64,000 bases of DNA from an uncultured Myxococcales bacterium (GTDB lineage Bacteria; Myxococcota_A; UBA9042; DTJE01), in assembly GCA_937975765.1 (NCBI GenBank), contig CALJUR010000008.1, positions 1 to 64,000 on the forward strand, written 5' to 3'. The translations under genes and the position numbers were made by a program. The notes below the pieces were generated by a model. The model was not told where the DNA came from. It searched no databases and saw only the letters and a program-made list of their open reading frames with translations. Positions within the stretch are counted from its first letter, which is position 1, and each line of letters starts with the position of its first letter. Below, one piece after another: positions 24,511-32,541 of the stretch.

Positions 24511-25516
24511 ACCCCAGTTTCGCGCGAAGCATCGGCAGGGTGGTCGCGATCGCGGCCTGGAGGTCCGGGGGCAGGTCGCCGCCGGCCGCGAACGGGTGCC
24601 CGCCGCCGCCCAGCGCCTCGGCCACGTCCACGATCGGCGTCAGGCCCCGGCTGCGCAGGCTGATCTTGACGCGGTTCGGGTCGGCCTTGAACAGGCACGC
24701 GATCTCCACGCCCTCGATGTCGCCCAGCACGTTCACCATGGACCGGACCTCGTCGCGGTCCACCGAAAGGCCCAGGGTCGTCTGCGGCCCGATGACCGAC
24801 CACGCCAGGCGACCGCCGCACTCGAACTGCGCGGCGGCCAGCACGCGCGACTCCATCAGCTTGGCGTCCTTCGTGGAGGTGCCGAACAGGGCCTTGCCGA
24901 TGGCCTCGGCGTCGGCTCCGGCCCGGACCAGCAGCGTGGCGGTCGCGAAGACCTCGGGGTCGTTGCGGCAGAACCGGAACTGCGCGGTGTCGAACAGGAT
25001 CGCGGCGAACAGGGGGGTCGCGACGTCGCGGGTGACCTGAATGCCCAGGCGATCCAGCAGGTGCGTCACCAGTTCGCCGGTGCTGCTGAAGTCGCTGCCC
25101 AGGATGCCGGGGATCGTCTGGCCGTTCGGGGCGTGGTGGTCGATCGCGAAGGTTGCGCCGGCACGCCGGGAGAACGCCTCGCCGACCACGCCGGCGCGCC
25201 GGAACTCGGCCGTGTCCACCAGCAGGGCCAGGTCGGCCGAGGCCACCGTGGCTGCGTCCACAGCCGGCTTCCAGCAGACCACGTCGTCGTCGCGGTCCAG
25301 GAACCGGAAGCGGCGCGCCATGGCGTCCTGGTTGCGGATGAAGACCCGTTTGCCCAGCCGGCGCAGCGCGCGGGCCAGGGCCAGTTCGGAACCGATGCCG
25401 TCGGCGTCGGGGCCTTCGTGGGTGGTCAGCACGACGGTCTTCGCGGCCTTCAGGGCGTCCAGGACGGCGATGGCGTCGGGGGTGTCGAGGATCGCGGTCT
25501 TCCCGGGGTTCGTCAC
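24509..25516 (-). CDS. DHH-family phosphoesterase (NrnA/oligoribonuclease-like)
   Basis: The protein has 335 residues with a GTG start inside a GTGA overlap with the Nudix gene and GGAG upstream. The DHH domain has motif I (PDADGIGS at 36-43), LLVDTAEF near 98-105 and the name motif DHH at 126-128. The DHHA1 domain follows, ending in GGGGHPFAAGG. NrnA-type enzymes degrade short oligoribonucleotides and 3'-phosphoadenosine phosphate in the cytoplasm using Mn2+. Which activity dominates here is not readable. It is third in the folE-nudix-DHH operon. Confidence 0.9.
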   Translation of the reverse strand: MTNPGKTAILDTPDAIAVLDALKAAKTVVLTTHEGPDADGIGSELALARALRRLGKRVFIRNQDAMARRFRFLDRDDDVVCWKPAVDAATVASADLALLVDTAEFRRAGVVGEAFSRRAGATFAIDHHAPNGQTIPGILGSDFSSTGELVTHLLDRLGIQVTRDVATPLFAAILFDTAQFRFCRNDPEVFATATLLVRAGADAEAIGKALFGTSTKDAKLMESRVLAAAQFECGGRLAWSVIGPQTTLGLSVDRDEVRSMVNVLGDIEGVEIACLFKADPNRVKISLRSRGLTPIVDVAEALGGGGHPFAAGGDLPPDLQAAIATTLPMLRAKLG

Positions 25517-26127
25517 GACAGGATCTCCAGCAGGCGGTAGAGGATGCGGGCCGTCAGTCCCCACAACAACTGGTCGCCGTACGGGACGAACAGGACGTCC
25601 TCGCGCACGCCCATCCGCTTCCAGGGCAGGCGCAGGACGTGGCGCTCGTCGGCCAGGTACGCCAGGGGGAACGCGAACACCTCGTCGATCTCGCCCGTCC
25701 GGGCGTCCAGGCCGTCGAAGTCGTCGATGGCCGCGGCCCAGGGCACGATGTGGAAGTGCGTGATCGACAGGTAGTCGTCCATGCGGCCCAGCAGCCGCAC
25801 CCGGGACGGGTCCAGCCCGACCTCCTCGGAGGCCTCGCGCAGGGCGGCCGCGGAACTGTCGCCGTCCCCGGGCTCGATGCCGCCGCCGGGCAGGCTGACC
25901 TGTCCCTTGTGGTCGGACACGTCCTGGGACCGCCGGGTCAGCAGGACCTCCAGCCCCTCGGGGCCGTCGCGCAGCAGCATCAGCACGGCCGCGGGGCGCG
26001 TGCCCTCGGGACAGGGCTGCAGCATCGGGGTGCGGGCCTTCAGCCGGGCCTCGACCGCGGCCAGCGTGCAGCGCGGGTCCGGTTGCGTACGGGGTTTCGG
26101 GGAACCGGTCACGGACCTCTCCGTCAC
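25513..26127 (-). CDS. Nudix hydrolase, CoA-pyrophosphatase (NudL)-like
   Basis: The protein has 204 residues, starting at a GTG that overlaps the folE stop (GTGA). The Nudix region reads HKGQVSLPGGGIEPGDGDSS, then AAALREASEEVGLD. The spacing resembles the extended box of the NudL/NUDT7-8 CoA-pyrophosphatases rather than the classic box. The strand with LLTRRS also fits that group. The substrate is therefore probably CoA or a derivative, giving 3',5'-ADP and phosphopantetheine. This fits with the next gene, because NrnA-like enzymes can remove the 3' phosphate of 3',5'-ADP. That pathway link is inference. Confidence 0.88.
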   Translation of the reverse strand: MTERSVTGSPKPRTQPDPRCTLAAVEARLKARTPMLQPCPEGTRPAAVLMLLRDGPEGLEVLLTRRSQDVSDHKGQVSLPGGGIEPGDGDSSAAALREASEEVGLDPSRVRLLGRMDDYLSITHFHIVPWAAAIDDFDGLDARTGEIDEVFAFPLAYLADERHVLRLPWKRMGVREDVLFVPYGDQLLWGLTARILYRLLEILS

Positions 26128-26690
26128 GGCTTGCCCAGGCCGCGCAGGAACTCCTCGCGCGCCCGGTCGTCGCCCGCGAACGATCCGCGCCAGGCCGAGG
26201 TCAGCACGTCGGCATCCTGCTTGCGGACGCCGCGGGCCACCATGCACAGGTGGGTCGCGGTCATCACGACCCCCAGGCCCTTCGGCTTGAGGACGTCCAT
26301 CAGGCAGTCCGCCACCTGCGCGCACAGGCGCTCCTGCACCTGCATGCGGCAGGCGAAGTGGTCCACGATCCGGGCGATCTTCGACAGGCCCAGGATGCGT
26401 CCGTCCGGGACGTAGCCGACGTGCGCGTGGCCCAGGAACGGCAGCACGTGGTGCTCGCACAGGGACACGAACTCGATGTCCCGCAGCAGGACCAGGTCCT
26501 GGGCCTGCTCCTCGAAGAGCCCCTCCTCGACGACTTCTTCCAGGGGTTCGCGCTGGCCGCGGGTCAGGTACATCATCGAGTCCAGCACGCGGGCAGGCGT
26601 CCGGTCCAGGCCGGGCCGGTCCGGGTCCTCGCCCAGGTGGCGCAGGAACTCCCTCATGTGCTGCTGGTATGCCGCCTCGTCCCACGCCAT
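26124..26690 (-). CDS. folE: GTP cyclohydrolase I
   Basis: The enzyme converts GTP to dihydroneopterin triphosphate, the first step of folate (or pterin) synthesis. The protein has 188 residues from ATG 26690, which has GAGG upstream and lies after the probable start site. The ATG at 26720 is within the -10 box and is rejected. Zinc ligands are Cys78 and His81 in SLCEHHVLP and Cys149 in TATHLCMVARGV. GLSKIARIVDHFACRMQVQE is the conserved active-site helix. It is first in a three-gene coupled operon. Confidence 0.95.
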   Translation of the reverse strand: MAWDEAAYQQHMREFLRHLGEDPDRPGLDRTPARVLDSMMYLTRGQREPLEEVVEEGLFEEQAQDLVLLRDIEFVSLCEHHVLPFLGHAHVGYVPDGRILGLSKIARIVDHFACRMQVQERLCAQVADCLMDVLKPKGLGVVMTATHLCMVARGVRKQDADVLTSAWRGSFAGDDRAREEFLRGLGKP

Positions 26691-26718
26691 GCCATGGGCC
26701 TCGTTCCAGACGGCGCGC

Positions 26719-26727
26719 ATTGTAGCA
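26719..26727 (-). promoter_or_regulatory. Extended -10 promoter element of folE
   Basis: On the minus strand TGCTACAAT (26727-26719) is a TGn-extended -10. No good -35 is seen. The start site would be near 26712, leaving about 22 bases before ATG 26690. Confidence 0.5.
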
Positions 26728-26773
26728 CGCCCGGACGGGCCCGGGACGGCCGTGAAGTCGGCGCGCGCGGCCC

Positions 26774-26802
26774 TTGCCCTGGAGGCCCGGCCCCCGTACG
26801 AT
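26774..26802 (+). promoter_or_regulatory. Sigma-70-like promoter of dapF
   Basis: TTGCCC at 26774-26779 and TACGAT at 26797-26802 are spaced by 17 bases, about 28 bases before the dapF ATG. Confidence 0.55.
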
Positions 26803-26829
26803 CGCGACGGAGCGTGCCAGGGGTTCGCC

Positions 26830-27690
26830 ATGCGATTCGTGAAGTACCAGGGGACCGGCAACGACTTCGTGGTGGTCCAGGCGCCGGAGGGCCGGCCGGA
26901 CTGGATGACGGACGACGTCGTCCGGGCGGTGTGCGATCGCCACTTCGGGATCGGCGCCGACGGCATCCTGCTGGTCGAGCGCGGCCGCGCGGCCCCGTGG
27001 TTCATGCGGGTGCTGAACGCGGACGGGTCCGAGGCCGAGATGTGCGGCAACGGGATCCGCTGCGTCGCGAAGCACCTGTGCGAACGCATGGGCGCGGCCG
27101 GCGACGAGGTCGCCATCGAGACGCTGGCCGGCGTGAAGCCGTGCCGCATCGGGTGGGACGCGGCGGGGAACGTGGACCGGGTGGCCGTGGGCCTGGGCGC
27201 GCCGATCCTGCGGCGGGCCGACATCCCGATGGCCGGCGACGGCGAGGTCGTGGACGTCCGCACCTCGGCGATGGGCCGCGAGTTCACGGGCAACGGCGTC
27301 AGCATGGGCAACCCGCACTTCGTGATCTTCGAGGGGGTGTCCACGGACGAGGCGGATCGATACGGGCGCCTGCTGTCCACGTCGCCGCTGTTCCCGCGCC
27401 ACGCCAACGTCGAGTTCGCCGAGGCGCTGGGGCCGGACCACTTCCGCGTGGTGGTCTACGAGCGCGGGTGCGGCCTGACGCTGGCGTGCGGCACCGGCGC
27501 GGGGGCGACCGCGGTGGCGGCCGTGCTGACGCGGCGCGCCCGGGCCGGGCACCCGATCCGGCTGGACCTGCCCGGCGGGCCGCTGCACCTGACCGTGGAA
27601 CCCGACCTGTCCGGGGTGACGCTGGAGGGGCCGGCCACGCGGGTGTTCGAGGGGGAGATCCCGATCCCCGTTCCTACAGCAGGACCGTGA
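26830..27690 (+). CDS. dapF: Diaminopimelate epimerase
   Basis: The enzyme interconverts LL- and meso-diaminopimelate for lysine and peptidoglycan synthesis. The protein has 286 residues. Both catalytic Cys are present: Cys72 in MCGNGIRC and Cys220 in LACGTGAGA. The N-terminal KYQGTGNDFVVV and GNGVSMGNPHFV are family signatures. ATG 26830 has AGGGG upstream. It is divergent from folE. Its last 17 bases overlap the 3' end of the convergent gene on the other strand. Confidence 0.96.
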   Translation: MRFVKYQGTGNDFVVVQAPEGRPDWMTDDVVRAVCDRHFGIGADGILLVERGRAAPWFMRVLNADGSEAEMCGNGIRCVAKHLCERMGAAGDEVAIETLAGVKPCRIGWDAAGNVDRVAVGLGAPILRRADIPMAGDGEVVDVRTSAMGREFTGNGVSMGNPHFVIFEGVSTDEADRYGRLLSTSPLFPRHANVEFAEALGPDHFRVVVYERGCGLTLACGTGAGATAVAAVLTRRARAGHPIRLDLPGGPLHLTVEPDLSGVTLEGPATRVFEGEIPIPVPTAGP

Positions 27691-29227
27691 GGCGGGAGAG
27701 CATCGACGAGAACCTCGGGTCCGACGCCAGCATGGGCGCCAGGTCCTTCAGCACGGCCACCGAGACGGCGCCGTTGGGCGCGCACCGCAGCAGTTCCGCG
27801 GCGGCCTCGGGCGCCAGGCCGCGGCGCTGCACGGCGGACAGCCAGTTCGTCGCCCACCAGAGGCGCGTGGGGAAGCGGGACAGCATCGGCAGGCCGTTCG
27901 CGTCGGCCGCGTCCGGGTACAGCGCCGTGAACCTCTCCTCGTAGAAGGAGAGGATCGTGGCATGCCACGGGGAGCTCGTCCCCGAGGCCATCCAGCGCCG
28001 CAGGTTCGATGCCAGGACGCGGCGCTCGTCGGGGGACTGCACCAGGTTCGCGGCCGCCCGGTCCAGGTAGCCGGTGTCCCCGCGGTTCCGCGCGTCCGCC
28101 AGCCGCTCCATCCACCGCACCGCGAAGATGCCGCGCCAGGAGGTGTCGTCCGCGACCTTGCGGGCCTTGGCGGCCAGGATGTGGCTGATGATGGGCAGGC
28201 TGCCCAGCGGCGAGAACGGGGCCTCGGCCGCGCGCACCAGGCCGTCCCCCCCCCTCCAGTGCTCGTGGTCGACCAGCATCCGCGTGCAGGCCAGCGTGGG
28301 CACGGCCGCCAGCGAACGTTCCGCCCACTCGGCGCGGCAGGCGTCGGACGGTTCGGCGGGAGTGGGCGGCGCGCACTGCGGGGCGTTCGTGATGGTCACG
28401 CGGTCCCGCAGGAAGGTGCCGGACCCCTCGTCGATGGCGCCGCTGGGGTACGGCCCCATCCACTCCCTCATGCGCAACTGGCGCTCCCTCTCGGGCGCGC
28501 CGGGGTCGGGAGTGCCGGCGCGTGCCGCCTGCCCGTTCGGGTCCGGGTCGGTGGCCAGGCGGCCCAGGTGGAGGTCCTGCTCGACCAGGTACGCCTCGCA
28601 GGTGGGCGGCCGATCGAACATTCGCCTCAGGGTGTCCCGCCGCCAGCAGTCCGCGTCGCCGGGCGCGCAGGGGGCCGGGGTGACCGGCAGGAAGTCCGGC
28701 GCAACCGGCGGCAGGGCGGGCGCGGCGATCACGGGGGACGGAAGCGGGGGCGGCGGCACCCGGATGGCGACCTCGCCGACGGTCGTGGCCGAGTCCTGCC
28801 GGTACGTGCGGTCGGCGCCGGATCGCTGCAGGGTGCCGCGGTGACGCAGGGCGACGTACACGGTGCGCCCGCCGTCGGGGGAGGGTTCAACCTCGACCTC
28901 CACGAACAGGTCCCGACCCTGGTCCCTGGCGGTCACGTCCAGCAGCCGGGCCACGCGTGACACGGTGGCGGGGTTGCCCATCACGCGACGCAGGTCGGAG
29001 GGGGTCAGGTGCGGGGCCAGCAGCCGGCGGACCTCCCCGGCGGTCCCCGGCGGGACCGCGGTGGTCGCACCGTCCGCCACGCCGAAACCGGATACCGTCA
29101 CGCGGGACGACACCGGGGTCGCGGGGGCCGGGGCCGGCAGGGCCACCAGCACGGCCAGGGCCAGCAGCAGGGGCAGCGCCGGAAGCGCCCCGAACCGCGA
29201 CGCCACCCTGTCCGCGACCCGTTTCAC
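27674..29227 (-). CDS. Large exported protein of unknown function
   Basis: The protein has 517 residues from a GTG behind GGGGAG. A signal peptide is clear: KRVADR, then a long hydrophobic run of Leu/Ala ending ATP, with signal-peptidase-like APATPVSS. The next 150 residues include VSGFGVADGATTAVPPGTAG and a Pro-rich segment (VPPPPLPSPVIAAPALPPVA). The C-terminal 300 residues are mostly helical, with several Cys and Trp (DADCWRRDTLRRMF, HEHWRGGDG). I recognise no family. It is probably periplasmic. It has its own promoter and follows rplC on the same strand. Confidence 0.75.
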   Translation of the reverse strand: MKRVADRVASRFGALPALPLLLALAVLVALPAPAPATPVSSRVTVSGFGVADGATTAVPPGTAGEVRRLLAPHLTPSDLRRVMGNPATVSRVARLLDVTARDQGRDLFVEVEVEPSPDGGRTVYVALRHRGTLQRSGADRTYRQDSATTVGEVAIRVPPPPLPSPVIAAPALPPVAPDFLPVTPAPCAPGDADCWRRDTLRRMFDRPPTCEAYLVEQDLHLGRLATDPDPNGQAARAGTPDPGAPERERQLRMREWMGPYPSGAIDEGSGTFLRDRVTITNAPQCAPPTPAEPSDACRAEWAERSLAAVPTLACTRMLVDHEHWRGGDGLVRAAEAPFSPLGSLPIISHILAAKARKVADDTSWRGIFAVRWMERLADARNRGDTGYLDRAAANLVQSPDERRVLASNLRRWMASGTSSPWHATILSFYEERFTALYPDAADANGLPMLSRFPTRLWWATNWLSAVQRRGLAPEAAAELLRCAPNGAVSVAVLKDLAPMLASDPRFSSMLSRLTVLL

Positions 29228-29251
29228 GATTCCGCTCCCCGTCCGATCCCG

Positions 29252-29280
29252 ATCATAGCCCTTCGGAACGAGGGCGGAAA
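29252..29280 (-). promoter_or_regulatory. Possible promoter of the exported protein ending at 27674
   Basis: On the minus strand TTTCCG (29280-29275) and TATGAT (29257-29252) are spaced by 17 bases. The -10 is good and the -35 weak. The start site lies close to the GTG at 29227. Confidence 0.4.
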
Positions 29281-29331
29281 CACCGGCAGCCGCTGGCGGG
29301 AAGAAAGGCGGGGAGCGGGGAGGAAGGGCGA

Positions 29332-29991
29332 TCAACCGTTCTTCTTGATCGGGACCTTGACCGCCTTGCGGATGGTCACGACGCTGTTCGGGGCGCCGGG
29401 AACGCCGCCCTCGATGAGGATCAGGTTCTGCGCCGGGAACACCGCGACGACCTTCTGGTTCAGGCCGGTGTGGCGGGCGTTGCCGAACTGGCCGGGCATC
29501 TTCATGCCCTTCTGGACGCGGCCGGGCCACGTCCGGTTGCCGATCGAACCGCCGTGCCGGAACGTCTCGTGCACGCCGTGGGACCGCGGGAAGCCGTGGA
29601 ATCCCCAGCGCTTCATGACGCCCGAGAAGCCGCGGCCGCGGGTCGTGCCGATCACGTCGACCTTCTCGCCGGGCTGGAACAGGGTCACGTCGACCGAGCC
29701 GCCCTGCGGGTAGAGGAGCGCCTCGTCCTGCGTGACGCGGATCTCCTTCACGACTTCCGGGGCCTCGACGCCCAGCTTCTCGTAGACGCCCTTCTCGGGC
29801 TTCGTCATCGACTTCAGGCGGCCCTTGCCCAGGCCCAGCACGACGGCGTCGTAGCCGTCCCTGCCCTCGGCGGACTTGATCTTCAGCACGGCGCAGGGGC
29901 CGGCCTGGACCACGGTCGCGGGGATGCGGTTCCCGAGGTCGTCGAAGAACTGCGTCATCCCGATCTTCTTGCCAATGATTGCGATCGACAT
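29332..29991 (-). CDS. rplC: 50S ribosomal protein L3
   Basis: L3 nucleates 23S rRNA folding near the peptidyl-transferase centre. The protein has 219 residues, normal length. It starts MSIAIIGKKIGMTQFFDDLG. The conserved core includes GTTRGRGFSGVMKRWGFHG, SHGVHETFRHGGSIGNRTWP and GRVQKGMKMPGQ. GGGAG precedes the ATG. The usual S10-operon neighbours (rpsJ before, rplD after) are absent: upstream is a zinc-ribbon gene and downstream an exported protein. It has its own promoter. Whether this is the only rplC in the genome cannot be told. Confidence 0.97.
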   Translation of the reverse strand: MSIAIIGKKIGMTQFFDDLGNRIPATVVQAGPCAVLKIKSAEGRDGYDAVVLGLGKGRLKSMTKPEKGVYEKLGVEAPEVVKEIRVTQDEALLYPQGGSVDVTLFQPGEKVDVIGTTRGRGFSGVMKRWGFHGFPRSHGVHETFRHGGSIGNRTWPGRVQKGMKMPGQFGNARHTGLNQKVVAVFPAQNLILIEGGVPGAPNSVVTIRKAVKVPIKKNG

Positions 29992-30066
29992 TCTTGACTC
30001 CCGAACTGCGCCTGGTTCCTGCCAGATCCGGCGACTCGCGGCCGGGCCCTGCTAGCAAGGCGGCGG

Positions 30067-30095
30067 ATGCTACAACGGAACATCGCCGCCGTCAA
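30067..30095 (-). promoter_or_regulatory. Sigma-70-like promoter of rplC
   Basis: On the minus strand TTGACG (30095-30090) and TAGCAT (30072-30067) are spaced by 17 bases. The transcript would have a leader of about 70 bases before the rplC ATG, long enough for control by structure. Confidence 0.6.
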
Positions 30096-30105
30096 ACGGA
30101 ATTCT

Positions 30106-30489
30106 TCACCCGGCCTGCGAGGACGAGGGGGAGGCCGGCGCCGTTGCGGACGGCTTGGACGCCGGCTTCGGGGCGGCGGCCGGCGCGGGTGCCGGCGCGG
30201 GTGCAGTCGCCGGCGCTGGCGCCTTCGCGTCCGCGGCCGCCGTCGAGCCCTCGTGCGAGGCGTGCGAGTGGTCCTTGTGCGGGCTGCCGCCCCCGCCGCC
30301 GCCGTTCTTGCGCGCGTAGTCGGTCACGTACCAGCCCGATCCCTTCAGCACGAACGAGGAGTGGCTGATCAGGCGCTGGGTCCGGTCCGACCCGCAATGC
30401 GGGCAGGCGGCATCGACCGGGTCCGACATCCGTTTCTGGACCTCGAACTCGGCCTCGCAGGCATTGCAGCGATACTCGTACGTCGGCAT
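30106..30489 (-). CDS. FmdB-type zinc-ribbon protein
   Basis: The protein has 127 residues, from the ATG of MPTYEYRCNACEAEFEV with GGGAGG 5 bases upstream. Two CxxC pairs (CNAC and CPHC) form the zinc ribbon typical of the FmdB/CxxC_CxxC_SSSS family, including SDRTQRLISHSSFVLKGSGW and YVTDYARKNG. The second half is low-complexity Ala/Pro/Ser/Lys with a His-rich patch (PHKDHSHASH) that might bind metal. Function of the family is not well established. Confidence 0.88.
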   Translation of the reverse strand: MPTYEYRCNACEAEFEVQKRMSDPVDAACPHCGSDRTQRLISHSSFVLKGSGWYVTDYARKNGGGGGGSPHKDHSHASHEGSTAAADAKAPAPATAPAPAPAPAAAPKPASKPSATAPASPSSSQAG

Positions 30490-30527
30490 GGCCACCTCCC
30501 CCGGTGACGGGGTCCATTCGCGGCGGG

Positions 30528-30556
30528 ATGATGGGATTCCGGCGGCGACTTGTCAA
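30528..30556 (-). promoter_or_regulatory. Sigma-70-like promoter of the FmdB-type gene
   Basis: On the minus strand consensus TTGACA (30556-30551) and CATCAT (30533-30528) are spaced by 17 bases. The -35 overlaps the stop codon of the amidohydrolase gene. Confidence 0.5.
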
Positions 30557-31326
30557 GCCGCGGGGGCGGCCCCGGAGGCCAGGATCCGGCGGGCATTCCC
30601 GCCCAGGATCGCGGCGCGCTCGGACGGGGACAGGCGCAAGGCGTCCAGCACGGCCAGGAACGACCCGGGGGCGTTCAGGTTGTGGTCGCTGCCGAAGACC
30701 AGCCGGACGCATCCCAGCAGGTCCAGCGCCCGGCCCACCACCCAGTACTCGCGGATGCTCTCGGTGCCCAGGAACACGTTGTGCAGGTCCCGTTCCTGGA
30801 TCGCCTGGGCCGCCCCGGTCACCAGCGCGGGCGAGTCGCCTCCCATGTGTGCCAGGATCACCGGGATCTCGGGGTGCTTCCCGGCGACCTCCAGCGCGAT
30901 CCCCCAGCCGGCGACCTCCTGCCAGCGGCCGCAGTGGACGACGCAGGGCAGGCGCCGGGCGGCCGCATGCCGGAGGTACGGCTGGAAGGCGGGGTCGGTC
31001 AGCGGGCGGCGGCAGAAGGATGGGTGGAACTTCAGCGCGGCGATCCGGTCGTCGTGGCGTTCGAGGAACGCGGGCAAGGTCGGGTCCGCGGGGTCGATCC
31101 ACGCCGCGAACAGGAACGTCGGCGAACCCTGGAACGCCTGGATGGCGGCCAGGGTGCCCGGGTTGTCGCCCAGGTCCGTGGGCATCGCCAGGGCGCCCGT
31201 GAACCCGGCCTCGGACAGCACGGCGGCCACTTCGTCCAGGCCGCTGCCGTGTCCCGCGAAGTCGGGCGCCTTCCAGCGGCCGACGTGCACGTGGGCGTCG
31301 AAACGGGCGAAGGGGTCGTGCGGCAC
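30553..31326 (-). CDS. Metal-dependent amidohydrolase (TIM-barrel, amidohydrolase-2 type)
   Basis: The protein has 257 residues from a GTG behind GGGAGG; the upstream extension is Pro/Arg-rich and non-coding in look. Metal-site motifs are in order: FDAHVHVG at the start, ALKFHPSF, VVHCGRW, VILAHMGG and FGSDHNLN. These fit hydrolases or decarboxylases of the amidohydrolase-2 family. The product ends with AILGGNARRIL, also typical. Substrate unknown. It is divergent from the glycosyltransferase gene. There is no signal peptide. Confidence 0.87.
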   Translation of the reverse strand: MPHDPFARFDAHVHVGRWKAPDFAGHGSGLDEVAAVLSEAGFTGALAMPTDLGDNPGTLAAIQAFQGSPTFLFAAWIDPADPTLPAFLERHDDRIAALKFHPSFCRRPLTDPAFQPYLRHAAARRLPCVVHCGRWQEVAGWGIALEVAGKHPEIPVILAHMGGDSPALVTGAAQAIQERDLHNVFLGTESIREYWVVGRALDLLGCVRLVFGSDHNLNAPGSFLAVLDALRLSPSERAAILGGNARRILASGAAPAA

Positions 31327-31366
31327 GGGAATCCTCCCTTCCGATCCAGCCAGCGCATCCGGATGC

Positions 31367-31375
31367 AGTGTAGCA
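31367..31375 (-). promoter_or_regulatory. Extended -10 element for the amidohydrolase gene
   Basis: TGCTACACT on the minus strand (31375-31367) lies about 40 bases upstream of the GTG. No clear -35. Confidence 0.35.
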
Positions 31376-31401
31376 CCATCAGCATCCGCCGCGGCCTGCG
31401 C

Positions 31402-31407
31402 TACAAT
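31402..31407 (+). promoter_or_regulatory. -10 box (TACAAT) for the glycosyltransferase gene
   Basis: TACAAT stands 41 bases before the GTG at 31449 in the divergent gap. No convincing -35 is visible. Confidence 0.35.
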
Positions 31408-31448
31408 CGCGACCGGCGTCGCGCGGGGGCGGCGCGGCGGAGGGCGAC

Positions 31449-32150
31449 GTGGCACGGCATCCCGGTTCCCTGTCCGTGGTGATCATGGCCTTCAACGAAC
31501 GGGATTCCCTGCCGCCGCAGGTGCGCGCCACGCTGGCGTTCCTGGACCAGGCGGTGGAGTCCGGGCAGGTCGTGGTGGTCGACGACGGTTCCCGCGACGG
31601 CACCGGGGAACTGGCCGACGCCCTGGCCCGCGAGGACCCGCGGGTCACCGTCGTGCACCACCCGACGAACCTGGGGATGGGCGTGGCGATCCGCAGCGGG
31701 TACGCGGCCGCCACCTGCGAGTGGGTGACGCAGCTGCCCGGCGACGGCCAGATCGCGCCGGTGACGCTGGCCCGCTTCCTGCCCCTGCTGGACCGGCACG
31801 ACCTGGTGCTGTCGACCTACGAGCGACGCGGCGACGGCCCGGTCCGCCTGCTGGTGACCGCCGGCTACCAGGCGACGGCGCGGGTGCTGCTGGGCGACCG
31901 GTGCCGCTTCACCGGCACGATGGTGTTCCGGCGTGCCTGGCTGGACCGGGTGCGCCTGGCCTGCGACTCGTTCATGGTCAACGTGGAACTGCCGCTGAAG
32001 CTGATGCGCCTGGGGGTGGAACCGGGGTGGGTCTCCATCGAGGCGCCCCTGCCGCGGGCGCACGGCACCTCCAAGGTGCTGTCCACCGGCCGGATCCTCC
32101 GGGTGGTCCGGGAGATGCTGGCCCTCAGGCGCGAACTCGGGGTATCCTAG
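31449..32150 (+). CDS. Family 2 glycosyltransferase
   Basis: The protein has 233 residues with a GTG start behind GGAGGG. The GT2/GT-A fold is clear: SVVIMAFNERDSLP, the donor-binding VVVVDDGSRDGT, HHPTNLGMGVAIRSGYAAAT and the DxD-like PGDGQIAP. It resembles dolichol-phosphate-sugar synthase-like enzymes, but lacks C-terminal membrane helices. The sugar donor and acceptor are not known. It is the first gene of a plus-strand run. The next gene begins 79 bases later. Confidence 0.88.
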   Translation: MARHPGSLSVVIMAFNERDSLPPQVRATLAFLDQAVESGQVVVVDDGSRDGTGELADALAREDPRVTVVHHPTNLGMGVAIRSGYAAATCEWVTQLPGDGQIAPVTLARFLPLLDRHDLVLSTYERRGDGPVRLLVTAGYQATARVLLGDRCRFTGTMVFRRAWLDRVRLACDSFMVNVELPLKLMRLGVEPGWVSIEAPLPRAHGTSKVLSTGRILRVVREMLALRRELGVS

Positions 32151-32229
32151 ACGCGCTTCGACGCCCCCTGCCACGGCACGCCCGCGAGGGGCGGAATCCT
32201 GCCGCGGCCGCGGGGGGAGGGATGACGGG

Positions 32230-32541
32230 ATGCCGGGGACTCCGCTGGCGCGCGGGATCGAGTCGATCATGGCGGAGGTGCTGCGCGCCCACGTCCTGGA
32301 CACGGTGCTGGACCGGCCCGAGGTCCGCCGGGGCCTGTCCCCCGAGGCCATCCAGCGCATCCGGTCCGACCTGCTGGAACGCCTGGCGAAGTCGGAGGAG
32401 TCGGGCCGGCCGGATCGCGGCGAGGTCGAGGCCCTGCTGGACGCGGTGCTGGGTGCGGCCGGTCCCGCCGGGGCTGCCGTGAAGGCCCTGTTGAAGTCCT
32501 GCTGGGAACGCGTGTCGTCCCCGGAAGGGGAGAAGCGATGA
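32230..32541 (+). CDS. Small helical protein upstream of a UbiB-like kinase
   Basis: The protein has 103 residues. Its stop overlaps the UbiB-like start by ATGA, so the two are translationally coupled. The sequence is helical and charged (LARGIESIMAEVLRAHVLDT, then LSPEAIQRIRSDLLERLAKS), with no Cys, signal peptide or membrane helix. I recognise no family. Coupling suggests a partner or regulator of the kinase-like protein. That is inference. Confidence 0.7.
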   Translation: MPGTPLARGIESIMAEVLRAHVLDTVLDRPEVRRGLSPEAIQRIRSDLLERLAKSEESGRPDRGEVEALLDAVLGAAGPAGAAVKALLKSCWERVSSPEGEKR

